Shown here in pieces: positions 46,248 to 56,704 of a DNA stretch of 64,000 bases (the stretch's first letter is position 1; each line of letters opens with the position of its first letter). The translations under genes were made by a program, and so were the position numbers. A model generated the notes under the pieces. The model had not been told where the DNA came from. It did not search any database and saw nothing but the letters and a program-made list of their open reading frames with translations. The stretch is from Rhipidocladum racemiflorum (lineage: Eukaryota > Streptophyta > Magnoliopsida > Poales > Poaceae), in assembly GCA_036346355.1 (NCBI GenBank), contig CM070580.1, positions 58,792,854-58,856,853 of the forward strand, read 5' to 3'.

Positions 46248-48611
46248 TGTGACACTACGTTTTGGTGTGACATTACAGATTGTGAAATTAGAGAAGAAAA
46301 TCTTACGGCTAGAGGTTTACTCGCGTTTTTGGGCCTTTTGAAGTGTTGTGACACCACGGAGTGTCGTAACCTATTTTAACGTGCATGATAAGGTTAATAA
46401 CATTATGAGATGTGGAATTAAGGTTAAAACTATAGGATATGGAGGTTAATAGCTTTTCCGGGCCGTTTCCGGGGTTTTGGGCCTTCCCGGGGGAGTTTGG
46501 GCCTTGGTGGGCTTTGGTGGGATGGAGTAGGTCTCTGTAACGGACTAGGTTTGGGTGTGGGGGCTGGTAAAAGGGCTCCCCACCAGTCCTTGGGGCGTCC
46601 ACCCCTACCCCATGCGCCCCTAACCCTAGCCGCCACCCTTCCTCCTCCCTCGACCTCCTAGGCGCCCCATCTCTTGCCCCCATGGCGCCCCCATTGCTCC
46701 CCATTGCACACCACCTCTCCTCCACCCCCCTTTCTGCCCTAGGGTGACCTCCCCACCCCTGCATCCTCATGGATCCATCCGAGGAGCGAGGAGCGAGGAG
46801 CGAGGAGCGAGGAGCGAGGAGCGAGGAGCGAGGAGATCGATTGGAGTTTTCGTGCGTCGGGCAAAGGTATGATCATGGGGCTCCTCGGGGATAAGCTAGG
46901 TACTGTTATTAGGGAGTTTATCAAGTTTTTTTAATCAATTTGAGGCGCTGGATTTGAGTAATTTGGGTTAGATCTAGATGTTGCCACGTTTCTGTTTTCG
47001 GGCAGATTGAGCAGTCGAGCTAGGTTTCGCGTTTTTGCCAATTTAGAGTTGGAATATGGCCGTACGGACTTCTAGGAAGTTGTAGATAATTTCATTACCT
47101 TTCAGTGCATATAAAGAAATTGAAATTCCGCCCAGCCGTTTGGAAGTTATGGCTATTTTACCGAGCGCTGTCAAATCTGTGACGAGATTGAGACAGTTCG
47201 TGTTCAACGTTAGATTAAACAACCTTAGAGTCCGAATCAGTCTTTCCCTATAACTAGAAAAAGTTGGGAAATTTCCTAAGCTTCGCGACGGTGTACTCGT
47301 TTAATCGATTTGGAGTCCCAGAACTCAAGTTATGCCTTTTGCAAGGCTGCTGTCCCGCCGGGACAGAACCTCTGTTTTTAGGTTTTGCGAGTAGTGGGCA
47401 ATGTCGGGTGAGTTGGGGATTTGTGTTCTGTTTTGTGGGCATTATTGAGAGTGTGTGATGCCTATGTGCAGGTGGTGTGACACCGGGAGTGCCCTCTACT
47501 TCCCGCCAATTCGTCGCCCGCGGTTGAGGCAAGTGTGTTGTAATGTATAGCGGATTGTAGGTTGTTTGTTGATATTGGATGAAAGATTGAATACTTGCTA
47601 TGCTCACTTGCCTTGCTTGCTGTTTTCCAATGATATATTGAGTATGATTATCATGATATGATGCTATGTGTTTATACTTATCATGATTCGATGCCATGTG
47701 TCTATATTTGTCATGATGAGAGGCCATATGTTTATGTACAAATGAGATATGATAATTGGCATAGTTGCATGCATGACATGAGATGGGGCGAGGGCGGTGA
47801 GAAAGTCATAACTAATCCGGGGAAGGTCGGTGAGAAAGTTATGACTAGTCCGGAACGCCATTGAGTAAGACCTACATCGTGATTCCATCCACGTGGTGAA
47901 TGGAAGCGAGGAGTAGGCACCCTCCATCTTCGGGATGTTAGGGGGGAAAAGGGTGCACACCGACGGGTGTGTACTCAACCATACCGGTATGAGTTTCCAA
48001 GGAGACATGAGCATTGCACTGCATTACATAATTAATGATGATGGGAGTGTTATGTGTTCAAGAATGAGATGTTATGTGTGATGTGGGATATTATTTTTTT
48101 ATAATCGATCTTGTTGTCCATTACAATATACTTCCTGAGTTTCGAACTCACGCTTGTGTTTTATGTTGTTTTTAGGTACTTTGAGATCGGCATGCGGGAA
48201 AAAGGGATTTAGCTACACTTCTACACGTAGCTCCACCATCATAGTCTATGATTAATTACTTGGAGACATGATTTTAAGAGTTGTGCCATAAACTTAATGT
48301 ATGGTTTAATTTAGCATGCTTGTGATTCCTTATTTGCTTCGTTTTAGTTTATGAAGTGGTTGAGCGTGGTATTATTGGCGTAATTTGATGATATATCCAT
48401 TTATGTTGATGTTTTAGATGTCGTGTGCTATGATATATCTTGCCATGATATTGATATTGTGTTAATTCAAGGAAAAACAAAGGAGATGCTGCCGAAATAT
48501 CGGTTTTTAGCATATGTACCTTTGCTGGAATTTATGTTTAAATGTGATATTTAGATATTGTTTAGCTTATGTTTGGTAGCATTCGGGCATATTAAATGTC
48601 GGGGTGTTACA
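46248..48611 (+). repeat. LARD C 5' LTR
   Basis: 2,364 bp. It contains seven full GAGGAGC units (46781-46835), the inverted pair AGTCATAACT (47804) and AGTTATGACT (47837), hairpins at 47883-47991, and GGAGATGCTGCCGAAA at 48482-48497. Confidence 0.93.
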
Positions 48612-48613
48612 GT

Positions 48614-48625
48614 TGGTATCAGAGC
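48614..48625 (+). promoter_or_regulatory. LARD C primer-binding site
   Basis: TGGTATCAGAGC, a perfect match to the initiator tRNA-Met complement, two bases after the LTR. Confidence 0.9.
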
Positions 48626-51600
48626 GAGCTGTAGGTCCTTGGAATGTGAATTTTTAGTATCATGCTATAGGGTACAACTAAAATGTGATGTGGAATAACT
48701 TAGAAATATGGCTTAGGCTTAACTAAAACTTTGTTATAGGATAGCAACATTAAAACTTGCAAAAGTGGTATAACTAATTTAAAATTTGACACACATGGAT
48801 GCACAGTAGGAAAGGGTATGGGAATCGTTGCTTTACGCTTAAATGTTGTATTTGAGCCTTGATGTTGAATGCTACATTTGTTTATGTATGTTGCTATGTT
48901 TATGAAAGAATTGAATGGAATTGTTCATGTTATTATGTTAAAGTGGGGTTGTGGTGCCGAAGGGTTCCGGTCACCTCTCTTTATTCATTGTAAGGGTGAA
49001 GTGTGACGGTGTGGCCGGTTAGCGCCATCATCGAAGAACTATTAACCCCTGTAGGAGAAGAGTGCTTACCCTTTCTGTCGTAGATCGGGTAGTTGACGGG
49101 AGTCAAATAGAAGAGTTTGGTGGTGGGTTCCTTCGTATGTTCTTCACCGTTCTGACGGTTGGTTTTGGTTGGTTTTCTTGGTTTTAGTTGATGGAAACTA
49201 AAAGAAAAATGTTTGGTATTGGATTTTTCGCGGATCATTCCGTATGCGATTTGTGGTTTTTGGTCTTCCTTGGTTGGAAACGAAGAAGAAGAGTTTAGAG
49301 TTGCGCCTTTAGTGTCGCCTTTGCTTTGACACCCGGTTTTCCTGGTTATTGTGGATTGTCTTAGGGAGGAAACATATGTGGTTGTTTTCCTCCCTATCTG
49401 AGAAAAGAGTTGAAGTTATCCTAGTGCCGACCTTAGGTTGGGTGGAGCTAAGTTTTGTAACTTTATTGGAAAAGGTTTGGTTGAACATTTTGTTTTCCCT
49501 AGTGCATCCTTCTTCCTTCTTGGAAGTATGGATCTTGAGATTTCTTGAAGAGTTTTGTGGGCAAATTTGGGAACTTGAGAGTGGAACTCTCCTGCATTTC
49601 TGTTAGAGTTTTGTTTTCTTCCTTGCCTGGAAAAAGAGAATTTGTCTAACGGTGTTCGTTCTGGTTCATGAGTTGTGGTTGTCCTTAAAAGTGGAGTTGC
49701 ATCTTGTTTGTCAAAAGTGAAAATGGTTGTTTAGCATGTCATGTAGTATGTAACAATGCGGTTATTGGAAATGATTTATTCTTAAGTTAATTGGTGAGTT
49801 GAATCAGTTAAAAGTAATATTTGTGTTTAGCTTAAGATTAAATGAACTTCTAGTGTTGCAGATTACCCTATAATGAGAATGAATAAATATGTTAATGTAC
49901 ATGCTTAGAATCTGTTGCCTTGCTTTGAAAGTGCTTATGACCCTCGATTATGTTTAAAGTTTTAAACCCTAATGTATAGTTAAAACATTAAGATGATGTA
50001 GACTGCCGATATTGTTAAAGAAACTTTGCTGGTTGTCTAAAGATGTTCTAATCTAATGGATTAATAGAGAGATTTAATCGTGTTGACTAGTGACTTTAAT
50101 TTGGAAGTTGATTAGAGTTGCTATTTATGTTGTCGCAAACCATTAGTATAATTGGAAGTATGCAGTTGTGTTCCTACGATGCTATTATCGATGTAAATTG
50201 TGAAGACATAGGCTTTGTTGTTTATGATATTGCTAAAGCATTGGGATGGTCTAATCTATTAAATTTGTTTTAATAGTTGGAGTATGTTGTGTAGTGACAA
50301 TTTGTTATGGTATATGGATAGTGTAACTAAAAACAATGTAGTTGTTTTTATGATTATGCCTATTTATGGATATTGATGATTTAGTAGTGGTGGTAATTGT
50401 TTGGATTACTTTTTGGAAGCCATTGTAAAATAGAGGTTATTATAACATGTGGCGATGAAGTGAACCATGGATATTTTAGCATGATATAGAATTGTATCCT
50501 AAAGAAGGTATATCTTAGAATCATAATTTTCGACTTTGTCTTATGGAGATACTATTTGTATGTTGAAGTCATTTGTTAATGGAATAAGTTTTGATTGTCA
50601 AGATGTTGACGTATTTATGGTATAAAAATTGATAGGATGATCATGCTTAAGTATCTCATTGAAGTACTACGTTTGAAATATAGAATACGTTGTTTTATGA
50701 TGTGTTGGTTTGTGGGGTTCTTGAGGAGGTAGTATGGATTGATTTAAGATGGGTTTTCTCGATAAGTAAATAGTGATTATGGAATGCTTAAATGTTAAGG
50801 ATAGTGGGACACTGGTTATGGTGAGTCTCATGCCGAGCTTGTGTATAAAACCTTTTGGTCTGGGTTGGTGGTTTGCTATCTTGGTTAAATGTTTTTTTTT
50901 TTTGGTCAAGGTGTTCTTTATGTTGCATTTTCGAGTTTCCCTAAAACTCGTAGAGGTTGGTGCCCATCTTTGGTTTTGGCTAAGTTGTTCAGTTTATGCT
51001 ATGAGTTTGATTTTGCACCCAAAAGCCTTTGAGTGGATCGCGCTCCTTCGCGTTCGCACTGAAGCATACATGGAGTAAATCTTAAAAAGGAAGCCGATGG
51101 ACATAGTGGGCTGTGCTGAAAATTCTTGAGATTTAATTTGTAATTCTATTTGATTGGAACTGGATTTATTTGGAAAATTCATGTGGTGTTTGCGAGTGTT
51201 TAAAAAATGTGGATTTTATGAATGTTTATAAGTGATTCGGGTTGGTGAAGTGTTCTCATTTTGGGAAAATGAGTCTCCCATTTCTCTTTGAGAATTGATG
51301 TTCTCTTTCAAAATATTGATTCTGGTTAAAATGCGATGCTTTACAAATTTGGCTTTCAATTGTCGACGGGTTATGTATGACATGGTGTTTTCCTGTTAAT
51401 GGTGTTCCCCTCATAGTTTTATGATTGGGCGCAATCATCGATGCTATCCAAGTTTTAATCATGTGATGCAGAGGAAGAAGTTGTCTTGTGAATGACTATT
51501 TGGTAGCGTTGTACATGATGAATGAATGGTGAAAAGGAAACATGACATCATTTATAGATGTCTATTGATAAAAGAGTCGTTGAGCCAGGTCGGTGAGTAA

Positions 51601-52757
51601 GTCATATAGGGAAATATGACTAATCCGGTGTGCTCTCGAAAAGCTTGGATTCATGTCATGAATCTAGATTTCCATTTGCTCTTTAGCATGAAAAGAAAGA
51701 GTGAAGAGTTCCTGGCATTTGGCTTTGTTGTAAGAGGATTGGGTTTCCTTGTTTCCTTGAGAGTTATTATGGCGGTTGTGGATTCTTTCGATTGGTTTGA
51801 GAATCGGTTTTCTCTTCCACAATGTTGTTTTTATGAGATGCTTGGCTGTGGTGAAAGTGAGTCGAGTTGTCATTGATTGTTGAGAATTTCTGACAAAGAA
51901 TTGTGTGGAGTCTCTCTTTTTGTTTGAGTGGTCCCCGATGCGAGATGTATCGCATTGATTTGAGATTGGAGTTTTTCCTTTGCGACTTGACTTAGGAAAA
52001 GAGATCGAGTGATCTTTCGAGGTTGTCAAACCTTTGTTCCAAGTGATTTGTTGTGTTTTGGGTTCGAGTTGATGAATGTGGTTCATCCGACTAAGGGAGT
52101 TGCTCTTTGTTGGCATTCTCATTTGAGATGTGAATAGAAATGTCTATGGAATTGTTGAGCATAATGGAGGATTATACTCATGGGTTTGGTAGTTTTTGAG
52201 TGAGAAAGTGTGAGGGCGAGACCCTCATAGGAAAAGAACCAGTTGAGGTTTGGTAATAATTTACAGCTCTACCTTGGGCTAGGCGTAGAACTTTGGTTGT
52301 GGTTCGAAGGGTGGTCATGTTGGAAGTTGGTGATGTCGGTCCAAACCTTTTGAGAATATGGTTGGATTGTTAAAAAGGGATGATAATTTGAAATATAGTG
52401 ATCTGTCGTGAACTTTGTCGTAGCTAGCTGTCCCTGGGTGTGTGTTTTGCCTGGGAGGGGGTAGAATGAAAGTGTAGCGTGGTTTGTGGAAGAAAAGAAA
52501 AGTTTTGTCGATGAAGGCTATGTACGTAGATGACATTAGTTAATTTTGATTCTTTGTGAAAAGGGTCAAATAATTGGAAGAGATGGGATTTTGTGTCATG
52601 ATTGAGTTTGATGGAGAGTTGTACTCAGGTTGGCTGTGATAGAAGTGCGAAGCGTTTGTCGTTTGTTCCGATTTTTTTTAGTCGTTGTGCGATTGTTTTG
52701 TGCGGCTGAGAAGCCTTTTGTCCCTTGGGGACTTGGTAGTTGTTTTTGGTGTCCTTC
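48626..52757 (+). other. LARD C internal region, non-coding
   Basis: No retroelement protein. A hairpin at 51600-51621 (AGTCATAT and ATATGACT) is followed by AATCCGG. It is colinear with LARD B and, in reverse, with A and D, but diverged, especially at 49300-49700. Confidence 0.75.
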
Positions 52758-52793
52758 GGATTCGAGGTCGAATCCTGTTGAAGGGGGGAAGAA
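52758..52793 (+). promoter_or_regulatory. LARD C polypurine tract with upstream palindrome
   Basis: The perfect dyad GGATTCGA-GG-TCGAATCC (52758-52775) is followed by GAAGGGGGGAAGAA (52780-52793), then the LTR. Confidence 0.87.
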
Positions 52794-55127
52794 TGTGACA
52801 CTACGTTTTGGTGTGACATTACAGATTGTGAAATTAGAGAAGAAAATCTTACGGCTAGAGGTTTACTCGCGTTTTGGGCCTTTTGAAGTGTTGTGACACC
52901 ACGGAGTGTCGTAACCTTATTTAACGTGCATGATAAGGTTAATAACATTATGAGATGTGGAATTAAGGTTAAAACTATAGGATATGGAGGTTAATAGCTT
53001 TTCCGGGCCGTTTCCGGGGTTTCGGGCCTTCCCGGGGGAGTTTGGGCCTTGGTGGGCTTTGGTGGGATGGAGTAGGTCTCCGTAAAGGACTAGGTTTGGG
53101 TGTGGGGGCTGGTAAAAGGGCTCCCCACCAGCCCTTGGGGCGTCCACCCCTGCCCCATGCGCCCCTAACCCTAGCCGCCACCCTTCCTCCTCCCTCCACC
53201 TCCTAGCCGCCCCATCTCTTGCCCCCATGGCGCCCCCATTGCTCCCCATTGCACACCACCTCTCCTCCACCCCACTTGCTGCCCTAGGGTGACCTCCCCA
53301 CCCCTGCAACCTCATGGATCCATCCGAGGAGCGAGGAGCGAGGAGCGAGGAGATCGATTGGAGTTTTCGTGCGTCGGGCAAAGTTATGATCATGGGGCTC
53401 CTCGGGGATGAGCTAGGTACTGTTATTAGGGAGTTTATCAAGTTTTTTTAATCAATTTGAGGCGCTGGATTTGAGTAATTTGGGTTAGATCTAGATGTTG
53501 CCACGTTTCTATTTTCGGGCAGATTAAGCAGTCGAGCTAGGGTTCGTGTTTTCGCCAATTTAGGTTTGGAATAAGGCCGTACGGACTTCTAGGAAGTTGT
53601 AGATAATTTCATTACCTTTCAGTGCATATAAAGAAATTGAAATTCCGCCTAGCCGTTTGGAAGTTATGGCTGTTTTACCGAGCGCTGTCAAATCTGTGAC
53701 GAGATTGAGACAGTTCGTGTTCAACGTTAGATTAAACAACCTTAGAGTCCGAATCAGTCTTTCCCTATAACTAGAAAAAGTTGGGAAATTTCCTAAGCTT
53801 TGCGACGGTGTACTCTTTTAATCGATTTGGAGTCCCGGAACTCAAGTTATGCCTTTTGCAAGGCTGCTGTCCCGCCGGGACAGAACCTCTGTTTTTAGGT
53901 TTTGCGAGTAGTGGGCAATGTCGGGTGAGTTGGGGATTTGTGTTCTGTTTTGTGGGCATTATTGAGAGTGTGTGATGCCCATGTGCAGGTGGTGTGACAC
54001 CGGGAGTGCCCTCTACTTCCCGCCAATTCGTCGCCCGCGGTTGAGGCAAGTGTGTTGTAATGTATAGCGGATTGTAGGTTGTTTGTTGATATTGGATGAA
54101 AGATTGAATACTTGCTATGCTCACTTGCCTTGCTTGCTGTTTTCCAATGATATATTGAGTATGCTTATCATGATATGATGCTATGTGTTTATACTTATCA
54201 TGATTCGATGCCATGTGTCTATATTTGTCATGATGAGAGGCCATATGTTTATGTACAAATGAGATATGATAATTGGCATAGTTGCATGCATGACATGAGA
54301 TGGGGCGAGGGCGGTGAGAAAGTCATAACTAATCCGGGGAAGGTCGGTGAGAAAGTTATGACTAGTCCGGAACGCCATTGAGTAAGACCTACATCGTGAT
54401 TCCATCCACGTGGTGAATGGAAGCGAGGAGTAGGCACCCTCCATCTTCGGGATGGAAGGGGGGAAAAGGGTGCACACCGACGGGTGTGTACTCAACCATA
54501 CCGGTATGAGTTTCCAAGGAGACATGAGCATTGCACTGCATTACATAATTAATGATGATGGGAGTGTTATGTGTTCAAGAATGAGATGTTATATGTGATG
54601 TGGGATATTATTGTTTTATAATCGATCTTGTTGTCCATTACAATATACTTGCTGAGTTTCGAACTCACGCTTGTGTTTTATGTTGTTTTTAGGTACTTTG
54701 AGATCGGCATGCGGGAAAAAGGGGTTTAGCTACACTTCTACACGTAGCTCCACCATCATAGTCTATGATTAATTACTTGGAGACATGATTTTAAGAGTTG
54801 TGCCATAAACTTAATGTATGGTTTAATTTAGCATGCTTGTGATTCCTTATTTGCTTCGTTTTAGTTTATGAAGTGGTTGAGCGTGGTATTATTGGCGTAA
54901 TTTGATGATATATCCATTTATGTTGATGTTTTAGATGTCGTGTGCTATGATATATCTTGCCATGATATTGATATTGTGTTAATTCATGGAAAAACAAGGA
55001 GATGCTGCCGAAATATCGGTTTTTAGCATATGTACCTTTGCTAGAATTTATGTTTAAATGTGGTATTTAGATGTTGTTTAGCTTATGTTTGGTAGCATTC
55101 GAGCATATTAAATGCCGGGGTGTTACA
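52794..55127 (+). repeat. LARD C 3' LTR
   Basis: 2,334 bp and nearly identical to the 5' LTR, except for only three full GAGGAGC units (53326-53352) and scattered single changes. Confidence 0.93.
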
Positions 55128-55318
55128 ATCACAATCGGTTCTTATCTAGAACCGATTGGGATTATTATCGTATCACAATCGGTTCCCTCTCAGAACCGAT
55201 TGTGATAACCTGTTACCAAGATTTCCAAATGGAATATACTTATCACAATCGGTTTTTTAGTCAAAAGTTTAGAACCGACAAAGATGAAGCGATAGTAATG
55301 TGTCATTCTGTAGTAGTG
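55128..55318. repeat. CACTA-1 right array, second part, and terminal inverted repeat
   Basis: ATCACAATCGGTTC motifs resume after LARD C and lead to the inverted CACTACTACAGAATGACA end at 55318, followed by the target duplicate GGA. Confidence 0.9.
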
Positions 55319-55321
55319 GGA

Positions 55322-56490
55322 GGACCTGAGGTTTGGGACTAGGTTCAGGGAGGAATCGAGGTCCTAGTGGTCGAGTATATCATGCGGGATGTTCGGGCTA
55401 GAGAACCATGCACATAGAGGCTAGTTAGTCACGTGAGTACGACAGGTGGGCCGTACGCATGCAGTTATAATCGTTTGGGGTAGCTTGCATGTATTGGGCC
55501 ATGTTGGGCCAAGTGGACATGCATGCGAATTCCTCAGGGTTTACTTCTTATAAATAGTAGGGGTTGTATCCTGTTTATTTGTGTGTCAGGCATTAGGGTT
55601 TGTACTCCTTTATTTGGAGTACTGTAACTAGATTAGACAAAAAGAAATAAAGATTAATTTCTTCAGCGAGCCGTACAAAGAAAAAACAAAGAACAGAATA
55701 GCGTGTTTCGGTGAAAGGAAAGAAGGGCGATAGAACAGCGATCATTTCCTCAGTGCTACAGTACTCTGTGATTGCTACAGTACTTTGCAATCTGCTACAG
55801 TTCGAGATGAATAGTAATCGACTGCTACAGTACTTCTTTTTCTCTCTCTTCGTTTGCACATCTGATTCAGTTGTACATTGATTCATCACCATGGTAATTT
55901 TGAATTGATCTATTCTAAACCTTCCTAGGGCATCAAGTTAGTAATCTAAAAAGTTCGATTGGTTAATTCCTTATAAATTTTGTTTATTCATGAAATTAGG
56001 GTTTAATCAATTCTCGTCATTATTGATATAGTCAACTTGTGAAGCTTATAACTTTTGATCTGTAGATCCGATTGAGTTGATTCTTGTTGCAGTTTCTAAA
56101 TTGAATCTACTTTCTTCAGTTACAATTTCACATCAATCCGACGGTTAGATTTTCGAGAATTCATGTTAGATCTATTTTGAGTATAATCTATCACAAAAAG
56201 ATTATGAAGCTTATAACTTTTGATCAGTATGTGCGATTGAGCTGATTCATTTTTTGTTAGATGAGCATTGGAATCTAATTTCTTGTGTTCAATTTTCAGG
56301 TCAATCCGACCGTTAGATCTCCGGGAATTAGCGATTTACCGAACACATGTCAATCTTCTTTTGTTGAATACGAGGCAATTATTTGATTCCGAATTGGGGT
56401 GATTTTTTAGTAGATCAAAATTTTGATTTTAGCCTTCACGCAATCATTCACCCCCCTCTGATTGATATATTCGTATATATCAATCCTACA
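55322..56490 (+). repeat. Right part of the 5' LTR of copia element 2
   Basis: A promoter-like CTTATAAATAG lies at about 55548. The transcribed part contains repeats of CTGCTACAGTACT (55750-55830). The LTR ends AATCCTACA at 56490, just before a primer-binding site. It joins 12781-13078 once CACTA-1 is removed. Confidence 0.65.
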
Positions 56491-56492
56491 AG

Positions 56493-56504
56493 TTGTATCA
56501 GAGT
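56493..56504 (+). promoter_or_regulatory. Copia element 2 primer-binding site
   Basis: TTGTATCAGAGT matches the initiator tRNA-Met complement TGGTATCAGAGC at 10 of 12 bases and lies two bases after the LTR. Confidence 0.65.
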
Positions 56505-56548
56505 AAGGTTTTCTAATTAATCTTAACCGGTGATTAGAAATCATAGCA

Positions 56549-56704
56549 ATGGATAGGTATACGACAAAACCTTGTGTTTTCGATGGTATTGTTTTTCAGT
56601 TTTGGAAAGCAAAGATGGAAGTATTCGTCCAGGCACAGGGCTTCGCAATTTGGGAGAAGGTTTGCAAGCCATACGAAGTCCCTGAGAACGACAACGTCAA
56701 CGAC
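56549..56704 (+). pseudogene. Copia Gag N-terminus (element 2), truncated by insertion
   Basis: From ATG, 52 codons resemble the start of plant copia Gag (UBN2/DUF4219 type): FDGIVFQFWKAKMEVFVQAQ, then GFAIWEKV. The frame stops at 56704 where another LTR-like sequence starts with TGTAACAGCC. The rest of the polyprotein is outside the window. Confidence 0.75.

Larger units (their letters stand above)
46248..55127 (+). mobile_element. LARD C: complete non-autonomous LTR retrotransposon
   Basis: 8,880 bp with the target duplication ATCAC (46243-46247, 55128-55132) inside a CACTA array motif. The empty site is in CACTA-2 near 42870. The 5' LTR is 46248-48611, the primer-binding site 48614-48625, the polypurine tract 52780-52793 and the 3' LTR 52794-55127. 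The two LTRs differ at few sites, which suggests a recent insertion. The internal 4.2 kb has no gag or pol homology. Confidence 0.94.
13079..55318. mobile_element. CACTA-1: En/Spm-type DNA transposon carrying three nested insertions
   Basis: The left end is CACAACTACAGA (one mismatch to CACTACTACAGA). The right end is the inverted CACTACTACAGA closing at 55318. They are flanked by the 3-bp duplication GGA, the size expected for CACTA elements. Without LARD B, CACTA-2 and LARD C it would be about 12.5 kb. It carries gene 1 (minus), TNP2 (minus), gene 3 (plus) and four arrays of a palindromic CACAATCGGTTC motif. CACTA-2 is a close paralogue and provides the empty site for each insertion. Both major genes are pseudogenes here. 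Confidence 0.93.

Noticed and set aside
52758..52775. Possible tRNA gene, from the TCGAATCC B-box-like sequence
   Set aside because: No A box at the right distance, no cloverleaf and no acceptor stem; the sequence is a dyad beside the polypurine tract.
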